Shown: piece by piece, positions 35,193 through 43,863 of the stretch
Layout of the letters: each line of letters begins with the position of its first letter
Position numbering within the stretch: the stretch's first letter is position 1
NCBI RefSeq assembly: GCF_003703975.1
Contig: NZ_QTJY01000013.1
Coordinates: 62,001-126,000, forward strand
Direction of reading: 5' to 3'
DNA length: 64,000 nt
Source: Larkinella soli
GTDB lineage: Bacteria; Bacteroidota; Bacteroidia; Cytophagales; Spirosomataceae
Notes under the pieces: model-generated
The model's database searches: none
Told to the model about the DNA's origin: nothing
Seen by the model: only the letters and a program-made list of their open reading frames with translations
Position numbers and translations under genes: made by a program

Positions 35193-36638
35193 GTGACATG
35201 GATTGAAGAAACTATTCTAAAAAGAGGGCCTTTATTGTCTGGGACCTTAATAAGTGAAATGCAATCACAGGGCATTTCCAATGAAGCTATCCGAAAACGA
35301 ATATCAAGAGTAGAGCCACCGCTATATAAACTAAGTAAATATTTCAAAAATAGGCAGTCCCTCATATATCACATAGATCATATAAATGGAAGAGAATATT
35401 ACAATGGCCTTATATCAGCTTTTGAAACTGCAGGCAAAAGTTATTTCGCCGCTATTAAAGCATTAGAATATCATCAAGGCTATTTAAGGAAAGACGAATT
35501 AGCAAATTATTTAATTAGTCCAGTTGGAAATTTAAAGAAGCATAAAAAAGCAGAAGTCATAATAAAGGACTTAATAAAGCTAAAGGTAATTCAAGAGAAC
35601 GAAGATTATTATTCGTTAAATCCACTATATAGCCGCAGTGGTGATTTTAAGCATTTTAAGGGGATAAATATAGCTAAAGAGGTTACAATAAAACAATTAT
35701 ATAACTGGGCGAGGAGTATAAATTTAGTTTCTTATGATAAGGGAACGTTTAACTCAGAATATTCAGGTTTCCAATGGGCTTTTGTTGGTCCATCATATAT
35801 CTCTACAGTACTCCAATTTAAAGAAGAAAAACTTAATCCTGGGTTCATTGTTTCTGATATTTTAATCATTGATATGGTTGAAAAAAGCCATATTGAGTTC
35901 TTTATTGCAAAATTAGAAATAATAAAAAGGTTAAATGTCCCTAAAGTTATTCCTCTCCTTTTAGTTAACAAGGTATCAAATGAAGCACTGCAGTTATTAA
36001 AAGAGAAAGGGATAATAGTAGGGTTTATTGAGAAAATATTTGGCCCTGGCTATTCTCAACTGTTAAGTTCGCTTATAAAAGTTATAGAAGAAGCCGGAAA
36101 ATTATTAAAATCAGACCCTGATAAGTTTATAAAGTTACTAGATCAAATAAATAAATTTGTTGATGGCGGAGTAAATAATTTACGGGGAGACTTATTCGAA
36201 CTTGCTGTTGGTTATTTTTATAGCAGTCAATGTCAAGTACTTGAGATAGGTAAGAAAATTTCGCATGAAGGGCAAATCACTGATATTGATGTACTTGTAA
36301 TAAAGCAAGACAGATTAATACTTGCTGAATGTAAGGGTTATAAATCAAACATCTCAAAGCAAGTAATTGAAGATTGGATCACAAATAAAATTCCATTGTT
36401 TTATAAATGGGTAAATAGCCAATCTTTGCTAAGAGGGAAAAAGATAACTTTTGAGTTTTGGTCTGCCTCTGAATATACTGAAGACGCAAGGAAAATATTT
36501 ACCGAAAGGTCTGATGTTTTAAGAAAATACGAAGTGAAAATCTATGATCGACAAGAAATAATCAAAATGGCAAAAGATTTTAGGATTACCAAATTTATTG
36601 AAATTATGAACAACTACTTCATTAAAGTACCTGCTTAA
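35193..36638 (+). CDS. PD-(D/E)XK nuclease-like protein, cargo
   Basis: 481 residues from GTG 35193. A helix-turn-helix-like N-terminus (LLSGTLISEMQSQGISNEAIRKRISRVEP) is followed by a long middle region and a C-terminal domain with ITDIDVLVIKQDRLILAECKG, giving D366, E379 and K381 of a restriction-like nuclease core. NNLRGDLFELAVGYFY just before fits the E-containing first helix of that fold. It is convergent with the ABC-three-component genes, 2 bases apart, so it may be part of the same defence locus or a separate unit. Whether it cleaves DNA or RNA cannot be told. Confidence 0.7.
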   Translation: MTWIEETILKRGPLLSGTLISEMQSQGISNEAIRKRISRVEPPLYKLSKYFKNRQSLIYHIDHINGREYYNGLISAFETAGKSYFAAIKALEYHQGYLRKDELANYLISPVGNLKKHKKAEVIIKDLIKLKVIQENEDYYSLNPLYSRSGDFKHFKGINIAKEVTIKQLYNWARSINLVSYDKGTFNSEYSGFQWAFVGPSYISTVLQFKEEKLNPGFIVSDILIIDMVEKSHIEFFIAKLEIIKRLNVPKVIPLLLVNKVSNEALQLLKEKGIIVGFIEKIFGPGYSQLLSSLIKVIEEAGKLLKSDPDKFIKLLDQINKFVDGGVNNLRGDLFELAVGYFYSSQCQVLEIGKKISHEGQITDIDVLVIKQDRLILAECKGYKSNISKQVIEDWITNKIPLFYKWVNSQSLLRGKKITFEFWSASEYTEDARKIFTERSDVLRKYEVKIYDRQEIIKMAKDFRITKFIEIMNNYFIKVPA

Positions 36639-36640
36639 AT

Positions 36641-38323
36641 TTAAAATTTAAAAAATTTCTCATGCTCAGATAGTAACAAACAAGTATTTTCATTTATAAA
36701 CGAAATGTCAAACGATGTGAGTTTATCTCGCAAAATTGAAACAACATATTGACCAGGAAGGCTATTAGCTAATTCAAAGGCAGTAGAAAGTTGATTAATA
36801 TGTACATCCTCTGTGCTATCGTGAAGTACAAACCTTGGCAATTTTGATTTCATTTCATCTAAAAAAGAAATATATGCAAAATCAAAAGCAGTAATTTGGC
36901 CTTTCTTTTTGCCTGTTCCAACATTTCCTGAAAGAGTATCCAACTTAAATTCAATCTTTTCCCCCTTCTTATCGTAAGAAAGAAAATATTGTTCATCGTA
37001 TAACTTTTTTGAATAGTCAGCAAAATAAGTATTGAAAATTGCTAACTTATTATCAAAATCAAACAAATATTCATTCAATTTCATTGTAAACAACTCCACT
37101 GCCTTTCGACTTTTTTCACAATTCGTTTCTTCGCTTTCAATGAGAGATATGAGTTTACTTTCTTGTCCTCTTCTTTCATAAAGTAAATTGAGTTCATTCT
37201 GCAGTTTATTTAGTTCGGACAAAGAACCTGTATCTGTAATTACCTTTAAAAGCTTACTCTCCTCAGTCAAGTAAAAGTTAAGATCCTTATAAGATTCCTC
37301 AATTTGAGTAATAGTCTCAGTTAAGTTTCTTTTAATAAAATCTATTTTTTTATCAATCATTTTATTGTGAAAACCAAGAACTTCTTCGAAAGTTTTTTGA
37401 AGGCTTGGGACTAAAACTTTTGCCTCTTTATATAACTCTTTTATAGCTAAAGGATCAATTTTTGACCGATTACTCTCAAGTTCTTCTAAGCTTTCTTGAT
37501 TTAACTGATGCTTAATTTTTAGGTTCGCAATCCGATTTGTAATTATTCCAATTTGGGTTTTAATTTCATTTAAACGATTAACCTCTCTTTCATAAGATGC
37601 ATTAAGCTTAAAACCTTTTAACTGCTCATTTGTAACGTCAATATTATGGTCTATTATTTTTAGTATTTGTTTACTTGATTGAATTGACCTATTTCCTGAC
37701 TTCAAAGCTTTCAACCTTTTTTCGGTCTTTTGCAATTCTTTTATTGCATACAACCTATCTACTAATAAATTATGATCAGTGAAACCAAACAAAAAAAGGA
37801 ATAATACCTCATATTCATCCTTTGTCGTTGTAGAATAAAGGAATTTTAACGCATTAGTCATTGAAGTCATATCTTTTCGAATAAACTTATGCATTAATTG
37901 CCTTATTGACGGTTTTGAATTTTTAATGCTGAAAATCTCAAGCTCAAGCTTTTCTCTATATTGTTTTAAAGATGGAAAGGATTCATTATTAATTTTTAAT
38001 AATGAACTATCATTAAATCCTCTTTCTAATATGTAAGACTTATTATTACTTGTTAATGATAAAGAAACCACTATTCCATTCTTAAATAGGTATTCATAAA
38101 CGGGCTGATTTATAGTCCTAAACTCTGGATCAGTATAGATATCTTTGCCATCCGAACCAAAACAAAAATCGATTACTCGAAGTAATGTAGTTTTACCTAC
38201 ATTATTTCCAGATTCAGTATTCTTCTTCGTTGTCTCATCTATTACCAAGTTTAAACCAAGCTTAAAATCTACCTTTCGGATTTCGATTTTATCTAACTTT
38301 ACTATTAATTGATTTAATAGCAT
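36641..38323 (-). CDS. ABC-three-component system ATPase (DUF2326-like)
   Basis: 560 residues. Walker A at the start (SGNNVGKTTLLRVIDFCFG, residues 38-56), a very long coiled coil (about 180-420), and a C-terminal ATPase half with SYDKKGEKIEFKLDTLSGNVGTGKKKGQITAFDFAYISFLDEMKSKLPRFVLHDSTEDVH, whose FVLHDSTED is the Walker B-like strand. This is the SMC/RecN-like ATPase of ABC-three-component conflict systems. Its start overlaps the small middle-component gene by 10 bases. Confidence 0.8.
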   Translation of the reverse strand: MLLNQLIVKLDKIEIRKVDFKLGLNLVIDETTKKNTESGNNVGKTTLLRVIDFCFGSDGKDIYTDPEFRTINQPVYEYLFKNGIVVSLSLTSNNKSYILERGFNDSSLLKINNESFPSLKQYREKLELEIFSIKNSKPSIRQLMHKFIRKDMTSMTNALKFLYSTTTKDEYEVLFLFLFGFTDHNLLVDRLYAIKELQKTEKRLKALKSGNRSIQSSKQILKIIDHNIDVTNEQLKGFKLNASYEREVNRLNEIKTQIGIITNRIANLKIKHQLNQESLEELESNRSKIDPLAIKELYKEAKVLVPSLQKTFEEVLGFHNKMIDKKIDFIKRNLTETITQIEESYKDLNFYLTEESKLLKVITDTGSLSELNKLQNELNLLYERRGQESKLISLIESEETNCEKSRKAVELFTMKLNEYLFDFDNKLAIFNTYFADYSKKLYDEQYFLSYDKKGEKIEFKLDTLSGNVGTGKKKGQITAFDFAYISFLDEMKSKLPRFVLHDSTEDVHINQLSTAFELANSLPGQYVVSILRDKLTSFDISFINENTCLLLSEHEKFFKF

Positions 38324-38553
38324 CTTTCAATTCCAGATTTAGAGTTAATACTTATAAGACCTAAAATAAATAGCCAATCTAAGGCATATAAAAAGTAACT
38401 AAACGAAATCTTTTCTGGAAAATTCTTCGCCAGCTTCTCATACAAAATTTGAATGTCAATAATTCCCATACTTTCAGAATTTAGGGTCTCTAAAATTTTT
38501 GACCCAATTACATACAAACTTTTTTCTGGTTTAATATCAATTGGTAATATCAT
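38314..38553 (-). CDS. ABC-three-component system middle component
   Basis: 79 residues, MILPIDIKPEKSLYVIGSKILETL...LYALDWLFILGLISINSKSGIERCY. This is the shape of the small winged-helix-like middle components found between the ATPase and the third protein (I would compare it with middle component 6 first). Its start overlaps the stop of the upstream gene (TGATG), and its end overlaps the ATPase gene, so the three are translated together. Confidence 0.7.
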   Translation of the reverse strand: MILPIDIKPEKSLYVIGSKILETLNSESMGIIDIQILYEKLAKNFPEKISFSYFLYALDWLFILGLISINSKSGIERCY

Positions 38554-39131
38554 CAGCCTTTGTTTGGGTTCTCTAATATCTTACAGTCGATAAAAGCTTT
38601 ACAAACAATAATTACTAAACAAGCTTGAAGGTCTTCCTCCATGATTTGTTCAAAGTTAGATGATCTTTTATAATCAATACTTAATGAATCTATTATGTTT
38701 GTTATAATTATATCTGCATATTTACAAATTAAACTGTGTTTATCCTGATTCGGATTTTGTGCAACTAAGTCACTTACTTGCCTAATATACTTATTATTTA
38801 TGCTTTTTAAAAATCTGCTTTTAGAATTAGGCTTTTCATTATCTAGCGTTTCATAAATTTTATCTACTATTGCACCATAGTTTCCATAGTTTTCAATTAC
38901 TTCTTTGTAAACCTTTATTTTATTGAATTCGATTTTTTCATTTATTTCATATAATTGTAGTGTGGTCAGACCTTGCGGTGTATCATCAAGCACTTTTTCA
39001 AGTCGGCTGATTACAATAGATAAATAAGATGGAAGTCTTTCTTGTAAATATTTGTAATCGTTAATAATTAGGGTACCGGCCGATTGGTATACTGTCCCTT
39101 TTGCTTTAAAATTAGTTAATGCTCCCTTCAT
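38553..39131 (-). CDS. ABC-three-component system third protein
   Basis: 192 residues. Starts MKGALTNFKAKGTVYQSAGTLIINDYKYLQERLP, then an all-helical region with many Asn/Lys and a conserved-looking end (FEQIMEEDLQACLVIIVCKAFIDCKILENPN) like the C-terminal protein of ABC-three-component systems, which is the likely sensor/effector carrier. The FKAKG...Q..G...IN pattern at its start is also present at the end of the upstream membrane protein. Confidence 0.7.
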   Translation of the reverse strand: MKGALTNFKAKGTVYQSAGTLIINDYKYLQERLPSYLSIVISRLEKVLDDTPQGLTTLQLYEINEKIEFNKIKVYKEVIENYGNYGAIVDKIYETLDNEKPNSKSRFLKSINNKYIRQVSDLVAQNPNQDKHSLICKYADIIITNIIDSLSIDYKRSSNFEQIMEEDLQACLVIIVCKAFIDCKILENPNKG

Positions 39132-39336
39132 TTTTCCCTTTATTTATAGTCATATCTCCAGAAGTTTGGAAATTTTCTTTACCTTTTGCTTTAAATTGGA
39201 TGTCACCTTTGTGACTTTTATTTGTTTTTATAGTTTTAGATATTTTGTTCGCTTTCCTTAATGCCATAATGCTTACAATCATTGAAATGATCGAAGAGGC
39301 TCCTACAATTATGTTAAATATATCTATTGCTTTCAT
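39112..39336 (-). CDS. Small membrane protein of the ABC-three-component operon
   Basis: 74 residues with one membrane span at about 5-25 (DIFNIIVGASSIISMIVSIMA) and a polar tail HKGDIQFKAKGKENFQTSGDMTINKG. It overlaps the next gene by 20 bases and is the first gene of the operon, so it is probably the membrane-linked partner. The tail's FKAKG..FQ.SG...IN is the same pattern as at the start of the third protein, which may let the two stack. Confidence 0.65.
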   Translation of the reverse strand: MKAIDIFNIIVGASSIISMIVSIMALRKANKISKTIKTNKSHKGDIQFKAKGKENFQTSGDMTINKGKNEGSIN

Positions 39337-39480
39337 ATTAATGATAAGAGTTAGGATTGTATTTTCAAATGTATTAAAAAACTTGTTTGTTTTTCTCCGC
39401 TCGTTAAGTCAATCTCGAACTTGCGATTTTGGTGCCATAGGTTTGTGTGAACCTCGTTCAACATCTAACTTTAGCACAAA

Positions 39481-39705
39481 ATGATCGCCGTAATGCCGGA
39501 AACCCCTGAAGAGATAGGCCAGCTTATCAAAGAACTGAGAAAAAAGCGAGGTATGACTCAAACCGAATTGGGTGAAAAATTCGGCGCGAACAAGTCAACA
39601 ATTGCGCTTTATGAAAAAGGGCGTAACGGCTTCTCGGTTGCGACATTAAAGCGATTTGCGGAGGCTTTGAATGCGGAGCTCAAAATCGATATCATATTGA
39701 AGTAG
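39481..39705 (+). CDS. XRE-family repressor, cassette B
   Basis: 74 residues, IGQLIKELRKKRGMTQTELGEKFGANKSTIALYEKGRNGFSVATLKRFAEAL, one XRE helix-turn-helix. It corresponds to 14346-14570 in cassette A, with the first residues (MIAVMP) and the end conserved but the recognition helix changed. The palindrome just downstream (39722-39745) is also different from that of cassette A, as expected if repressor and operator diverged together. Confidence 0.85.
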   Translation: MIAVMPETPEEIGQLIKELRKKRGMTQTELGEKFGANKSTIALYEKGRNGFSVATLKRFAEALNAELKIDIILK

Positions 39706-39721
39706 ATATTTTTTTGCCCCA

Positions 39722-39756
39722 AAAGTTTGCAATATTGCAAACTTTATCTATCTTTG
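39722..39756 (+). promoter_or_regulatory. Cassette B promoter overlapped by a palindromic operator
   Basis: TTTG (39726-39729) and TATCTTTG (39749-39756) are 19 bases apart, an ideal Bacteroidota promoter. A 24-bp perfect palindrome with half-site AAAGTTTGCAAT spans 39722-39745, covering the upstream box and spacer. Only the central TTGCA/TGCAA core is shared with the cassette A palindrome. Confidence 0.8.
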
Positions 39757-39915
39757 TAATAAGGAAACGGCAGAAATCAGAAAAGGCGATACAGTACCCA
39801 TAAGGTTGCCCGCTGGACCGTATGAAGAAAGCCCAAACCCCATAAAAAACCCCAACGCTACGAATCTTGGCGGATGAAGCGAAGGGGCATGTGACACCCA
39901 AAACACGTTCATGTT
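39757..39915 (+). promoter_or_regulatory. Conserved cassette 5' leader, copy B
   Basis: Same elements as in cassette A: GGAAACGGC...AAATCAGAAAAGGCG, the mini-ORF MKKAQTP, the CCCCAACGCT/AGCGAAGGGG stem and TGTGACACCCAAAACACG before the ATG. Bases within the stem are kept between copies while the loop and the mini-ORF codons vary. Confidence 0.5.
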
Positions 39916-40224
39916 ATGAGCACGGAGCAAAACTACGACAATGCCTCCTTTGGCGCAAGTGCGCCCCAACCTGGCCCCGCATCTTCCGACCTGCGGCCCC
40001 GCATCTTCCCCGGCGAAACCGGCGTTTTCTATCCCGCCGACCTTTACTTTCAGGAACTGGCCCGGCGTGAAAAGCTGCTGGCGCGTCACATCGATCACCG
40101 CGATCAGGTGATCGATTCTCAGAAACGACTCATCGACCGCTTGCTGACGCTGCTAAAGAACCAGCTGCCTCAGCCTAAACCCGCTACGGCCGACACCTTT
40201 CCCTACCGCTTCTCCCAAAACTGA
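39916..40224 (+). CDS. Conserved cassette protein of 102 residues, cassette B
   Basis: Differs from the cassette A copy at only a few positions (for example GPASSDLRP for GPTSPDLRP and KLLARHIDH for KLLNRHIDH). It starts the operon, 9 bases before the recombinase gene. Strong conservation at the protein level in both copies suggests a function needed by the cassette. Confidence 0.7.
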   Translation: MSTEQNYDNASFGASAPQPGPASSDLRPRIFPGETGVFYPADLYFQELARREKLLARHIDHRDQVIDSQKRLIDRLLTLLKNQLPQPKPATADTFPYRFSQN

Positions 40225-40233
40225 TTCTTTCCC

Positions 40234-41679
40234 ATGAATGCCTCTAGCTTTCAGGCTGGCCCCTTCTCCGGGCCCGCCCTCTACACCACGCTCTCGCACA
40301 AGCCCCTGCGCTGCCGCTTCGAGTTCAGAAAGAACCGGCGGACCCTGCAAGCCAGCCCGGCCGGAATAATTCAGGTGCTGATCTTTCTGGGTGAGGAAGC
40401 CTCCGCCCCGCTTTCCACGAAGATCGAAACCACCCGGCCCGTCTGGGAGAACCGCTACCGCTTTCCCAACCGGCCCGACTCCATTGACCTCAACACCAAG
40501 ATCGAAGGCTTTCGCCGGAGGCTGGAACTGGCTCACCTGCTGCTGATACAGGAGAAGATTGGGCCGACCCCGCGAAACCTCTACCAACTGGCCGTGTGGA
40601 TGCAGAAACGCCACCAGCGCACGGGCTTCGACCCCCAGACGGAAGCCTTTCACCCGGACGCGGAAGTCCAGCACACCTTTCGCAAGGAAGCCACCGAAAT
40701 GCTGAAAGGAATTCGTCGGAAGGTCGTCACGCTGGAAAGCCTCTACGGAGAGTTTATCGCCGTGCGGGGCAGACTCATCAACGACAACCGGTTCACTCGG
40801 GACGGAGAGCAGATCAGCACCGCTACCTACCAGTCGTATGGCTATCGGTGGAAGCTGATCGAAACCTTTCTCAGGGAAAATAACCTCGCCGAACGGTCTC
40901 TGTTGGAGGTAACGGCTGCCGATGCGGTGAACCTGAAAGAGTTTTTGCAGGGACAGTCCTCGCGCTACGGCCGGCCGGTCAAACACTCCACCATCGCCTA
41001 TACGGTCACGTTTCTTCGGCAACTGCTGGATTATGCCGTGCTGAAAGGCTACCTGAAATACAACCCCCTGCACGCCGTGCGCAACGGGGGCAAGTCAAAA
41101 GCCAGCCCTAAGCCTCTGACCTTCGAGCAAATGGACTTCCTCGAACGGATGGACTTACCCCACGACCTGCAACACTACCTCGAAAGCTGGCTGGTGGCGG
41201 CTGAACTCTGCCTGCACCACGCCGATTTCATGGAACTGCCCACGATGCACTTTAAGACCGATGCGGTCAGCGGGAGACGCTACTTCATTCACCCGCGGGT
41301 TAAACAGCGCCGGGCCGACATTCACATGTACGTCGATGTGACGCCCCGCGCCGAACGCCTGCTGGCGAAGTGGGGTGGGGTGAAGGGGCTAAAGTACGCC
41401 GGTTACAGTCTGTACCATGCCCGGCTGATGCAGATCAGCCTGTTGGCAGGTCTGCGGGACAACAAGGGTAAGCCGATCAAACTAACCTTCGGCATGGGCC
41501 GGGATACGGGCCTGACGCACCGGGCGATGCTGAAAACGCCCACGCTGGTCCTGCAGGCGAACGCGGGGCATACCTCCTCCGAAATGCTGACGAAGTACGT
41601 CGATGCCGGAGAGCAGCTACTCCTCAGCCAGATGGCCCAAACCAATCCCTATCCTCTTCAAACGCTATCCCTCCGATGA
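40234..41679 (+). CDS. Degenerate tyrosine recombinase-like protein, cassette B
   Basis: 481 residues, same length as the cassette A copy and nearly identical, with scattered substitutions (AGIIQVLIF for AGRVQVLIF, ENNLAERSL for EANLVDRSL). It keeps the same odd catalytic site: CLHHADF where an arginine is expected, LTHRAML, and AGHTSSEMLTKYVDA. Both copies kept an intact frame despite the missing arginine, so the protein is under selection. The stop overlaps the antirepressor start. Confidence 0.75.
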   Translation: MNASSFQAGPFSGPALYTTLSHKPLRCRFEFRKNRRTLQASPAGIIQVLIFLGEEASAPLSTKIETTRPVWENRYRFPNRPDSIDLNTKIEGFRRRLELAHLLLIQEKIGPTPRNLYQLAVWMQKRHQRTGFDPQTEAFHPDAEVQHTFRKEATEMLKGIRRKVVTLESLYGEFIAVRGRLINDNRFTRDGEQISTATYQSYGYRWKLIETFLRENNLAERSLLEVTAADAVNLKEFLQGQSSRYGRPVKHSTIAYTVTFLRQLLDYAVLKGYLKYNPLHAVRNGGKSKASPKPLTFEQMDFLERMDLPHDLQHYLESWLVAAELCLHHADFMELPTMHFKTDAVSGRRYFIHPRVKQRRADIHMYVDVTPRAERLLAKWGGVKGLKYAGYSLYHARLMQISLLAGLRDNKGKPIKLTFGMGRDTGLTHRAMLKTPTLVLQANAGHTSSEMLTKYVDAGEQLLLSQMAQTNPYPLQTLSLR

Positions 41680-42413
41680 ACGCGCTGATTCCCATTCAAC
41701 AGCAATCCGGGCGCACGGTGGTGTCTGCTCGTGACCTGCACACCTTTCTGGAGGATAAACAAAAGTTTGCCGACTGGATTAAAAAACGGATTCAAAAGTA
41801 CGAGTTGGTGGAGGGCGAAGATTATCTCACGTTTTCATTAAATTCTGAAAACGGAGGGCGCTCGATTGAATACGCTCTGACGGTGGAAGCGGCCAAGGAA
41901 CTGGCGATGGTTCAGGGCAACGAGAAGGGCAAACAGGCCCGGCGCTACTTCATCGAATGCGAAAAGCGGTTACAGCAGACCGTTCCCGCCCCCGAAGCAG
42001 TGGCGGGCGGTTCGGCGGAACTGATGCTGCAACAAGCGGCCCTGTTGGTCAACCACGCCCAGCAACTCACCGAGCAAAGCGGCCGGTTGGCGAAGCTGGA
42101 AACGCTGGTCACGCACCTGATTTCGGGCGGTCGCTACAGCCAGGCCGCCCCGGTCGCCCCGCCCCCACCTTCGACCAGCCGGGAGGAAATCAACAAGCTC
42201 ATCAACGACTACTGCGGAGAGCGGGACATTCCCCAGCACGAAGCCTGGAACTGGCTGTATGACCGGCTCTATCAGCTTTACCGGGTCAACATCCGGGGGT
42301 ATCGCCGTCAGCCGGGCGTCTCGCTGCTGGAAGTGGCCGAGCGGCACGGTCATCTGGAAAAGCTGTACGGCATCATTATGTCCGAACTCTTCTACCATGA
42401 CTACACTCCGTGA
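41676..42413 (+). CDS. AntA/AntB-type phage antirepressor, cassette B
   Basis: 245 residues with the same domain plan as 11645-12379. The N-terminal part reads VVSARDLHTFLEDKQKFADWIKKRIQKYELVEGEDYLTFSLNSENGGR and differs from copy A at many positions, while from about residue 80 to the end the two are nearly identical (IQ).. This sharp contrast suggests recombination or selection for a new partner in the N-terminal domain. Expected to relieve repression by an XRE-type repressor. Confidence 0.85.
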   Translation: MNALIPIQQQSGRTVVSARDLHTFLEDKQKFADWIKKRIQKYELVEGEDYLTFSLNSENGGRSIEYALTVEAAKELAMVQGNEKGKQARRYFIECEKRLQQTVPAPEAVAGGSAELMLQQAALLVNHAQQLTEQSGRLAKLETLVTHLISGGRYSQAAPVAPPPPSTSREEINKLINDYCGERDIPQHEAWNWLYDRLYQLYRVNIRGYRRQPGVSLLEVAERHGHLEKLYGIIMSELFYHDYTP

Positions 42414-42744
42414 CCGGCCTGCCCAGCCCATTAAAGTCGCCGTCTTCACGCTTCGCATTGGGGCGAATACGGATTGGGTGTACCTCAGCCAGATCGTGCG
42501 CTTTGAAGCGGCCGGAAGCTATAGCTGGCTTATTTTGAAAGACGGACGAAAATACCTGATTGCAATTCATCTGGCCCGTTTGGCCCGCCAGCTGCCCGGT
42601 TTTGTGCGGGTTCACCGTTCGCATCTGGTCAACCGGGAGTGGATTCTGGCCGACATAGATATAACCTTGCCTGAAGCGGTGATTCAATTAAAAACCGGGG
42701 AGCGTATCCCTGTTTCCCGACGAAAAGGCAAAGCATTACGATAA
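42397..42744 (+). CDS. LytTR DNA-binding domain protein, cassette B
   Basis: 115 residues from ATG 42397, overlapping the antirepressor gene by 17 bases as in cassette A. LytTR signature IVRFEAAGSYSWLILKDGRKYLIAIHLARLARQLPGFVRVHRSHLVNREWI. The last 30 residues diverge from copy A. It has no receiver, so its activity is not controlled by phosphorylation in the usual way. Confidence 0.8.
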   Translation: MTTLRDRPAQPIKVAVFTLRIGANTDWVYLSQIVRFEAAGSYSWLILKDGRKYLIAIHLARLARQLPGFVRVHRSHLVNREWILADIDITLPEAVIQLKTGERIPVSRRKGKALR

Positions 42745-42777
42745 CCGCTCACTGATGCCCTCTTTAATAACCGAAGC

Positions 42778-43863
42778 ATGAAAGTCAGGTATACCTTTCG
42801 CTGCTATCCTACGGACACACAGGCTCAGGCGTTAAGCCGGGTATTCGGACACACCCGCTTTGTGTGGAACTGGGCTTTGCGACTGCGTACGGATGCTTGG
42901 GGCCATGGTGAGCGCATTAATTACAACCAGACTAGTGCGGCCCTGACTGCTCTCAAAAAGACCGCTGAATACCAATGGCTCAATGAGGTCAGTTGCGTTC
43001 CGCTTCAACAAAGTTTGAGAAACCTGCAAAAGGCGTTTTTGAACTTCTTTGCCGGTCGGACAAGGCGCCCCCGATTCAAGAAAAAGCGGCACAAACAAGC
43101 AGCTGAATACACAGCATCGGCTTTCAAGTATCAGGATGGCGAACTGAGTCTGGCAAAGATCGGCAAGTTAAAAGTTCGCTGGTCGCGCCCGTTTCAGTCC
43201 CAGCCTACTACCGTTACCGTCATACAGACGCCAACGGGTCGGTATTATGTCACCCTAGTACTTGATGAAATGCCTCAGCCTTACAATAAAACAGGAGAGT
43301 TGATTGGCATTGATTTAGGTATCAATCGACTGGCAACGCTCAGTAATGGCGAACACATTCCCAACTTGAAATTTACAAAAAAGCACGAACGTCAGTTGGC
43401 GAAAGCCCAAAAGTCCTTGAGCCGGAAAACCAAAGGTTCAGGACGTTGGATTCGTCAACGAATGAAGGTGGCCCGTGTGCATGAAAGATTGACCAATGCC
43501 CGTATTGACCACATCCATAAGATTACCACCGACCTGGTGCGTAGGTTTGATGTGATTGCAGTGGAGGATTTGAATGTTCGGGGCATGCTAAGAAATAAAA
43601 AACTGGCAAAGCAGATTAGCGATGCAAGTTTTGGCCGATTCGTTTCCATGCTTCAATACAAGTGCGTTTGGCGTGGTAAAGAACTGGTGAAGATTGACCG
43701 TTACTTCCCTAGCAGTAAACGCTGCTCATGCTGCGGCTACATTGCTCAGACGCTACCCCTTTCGGTGCGTAGCTGGCAGTGTCCCGAGTGTCAGTCAATA
43801 CATGACAGAGACGAAAATGCGTCTCGTAATATTCTGAATTTTGCGGTGGGACACCCCGTTTGA
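42778..43863 (+). CDS. tnpB: TnpB RNA-guided endonuclease (IS200/IS605 OrfB type)
   Basis: 361 residues. N-terminal helix-turn-helix region (YRCYPTD-type start, TRFVWNWAL), then a RuvC-like nuclease with GIDLGI (D179), VEDLNV (E263) and HDRDENASRN (D345), and a zinc finger CSCC...CPEC (316-319, 335-338). All catalytic residues are present. No tnpA transposase is nearby. TnpB cuts DNA guided by an RNA from the element's right end, restoring the element at sites it has left. It starts 33 bases after the LytTR gene in the position held by the LAGLIDADG gene in cassette A. Confidence 0.92.
   Translation: MKVRYTFRCYPTDTQAQALSRVFGHTRFVWNWALRLRTDAWGHGERINYNQTSAALTALKKTAEYQWLNEVSCVPLQQSLRNLQKAFLNFFAGRTRRPRFKKKRHKQAAEYTASAFKYQDGELSLAKIGKLKVRWSRPFQSQPTTVTVIQTPTGRYYVTLVLDEMPQPYNKTGELIGIDLGINRLATLSNGEHIPNLKFTKKHERQLAKAQKSLSRKTKGSGRWIRQRMKVARVHERLTNARIDHIHKITTDLVRRFDVIAVEDLNVRGMLRNKKLAKQISDASFGRFVSMLQYKCVWRGKELVKIDRYFPSSKRCSCCGYIAQTLPLSVRSWQCPECQSIHDRDENASRNILNFAVGHPV

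Noticed and set aside
35193-38323. PD-(D/E)XK gene and ABC genes as one operon
   Set aside because: They are convergent, so they cannot be co-transcribed; functional linkage is only possible, not shown.
40153-41073. 306-codon ORF antisense to the cassette B recombinase
   Set aside because: The same shadow appears in cassette A only in pieces, so it is not conserved.
42745-42777. Left end of an IS605-type element before tnpB
   Set aside because: Only 33 bases separate LytTR and tnpB, with no hairpin or conserved end that I can recognise.
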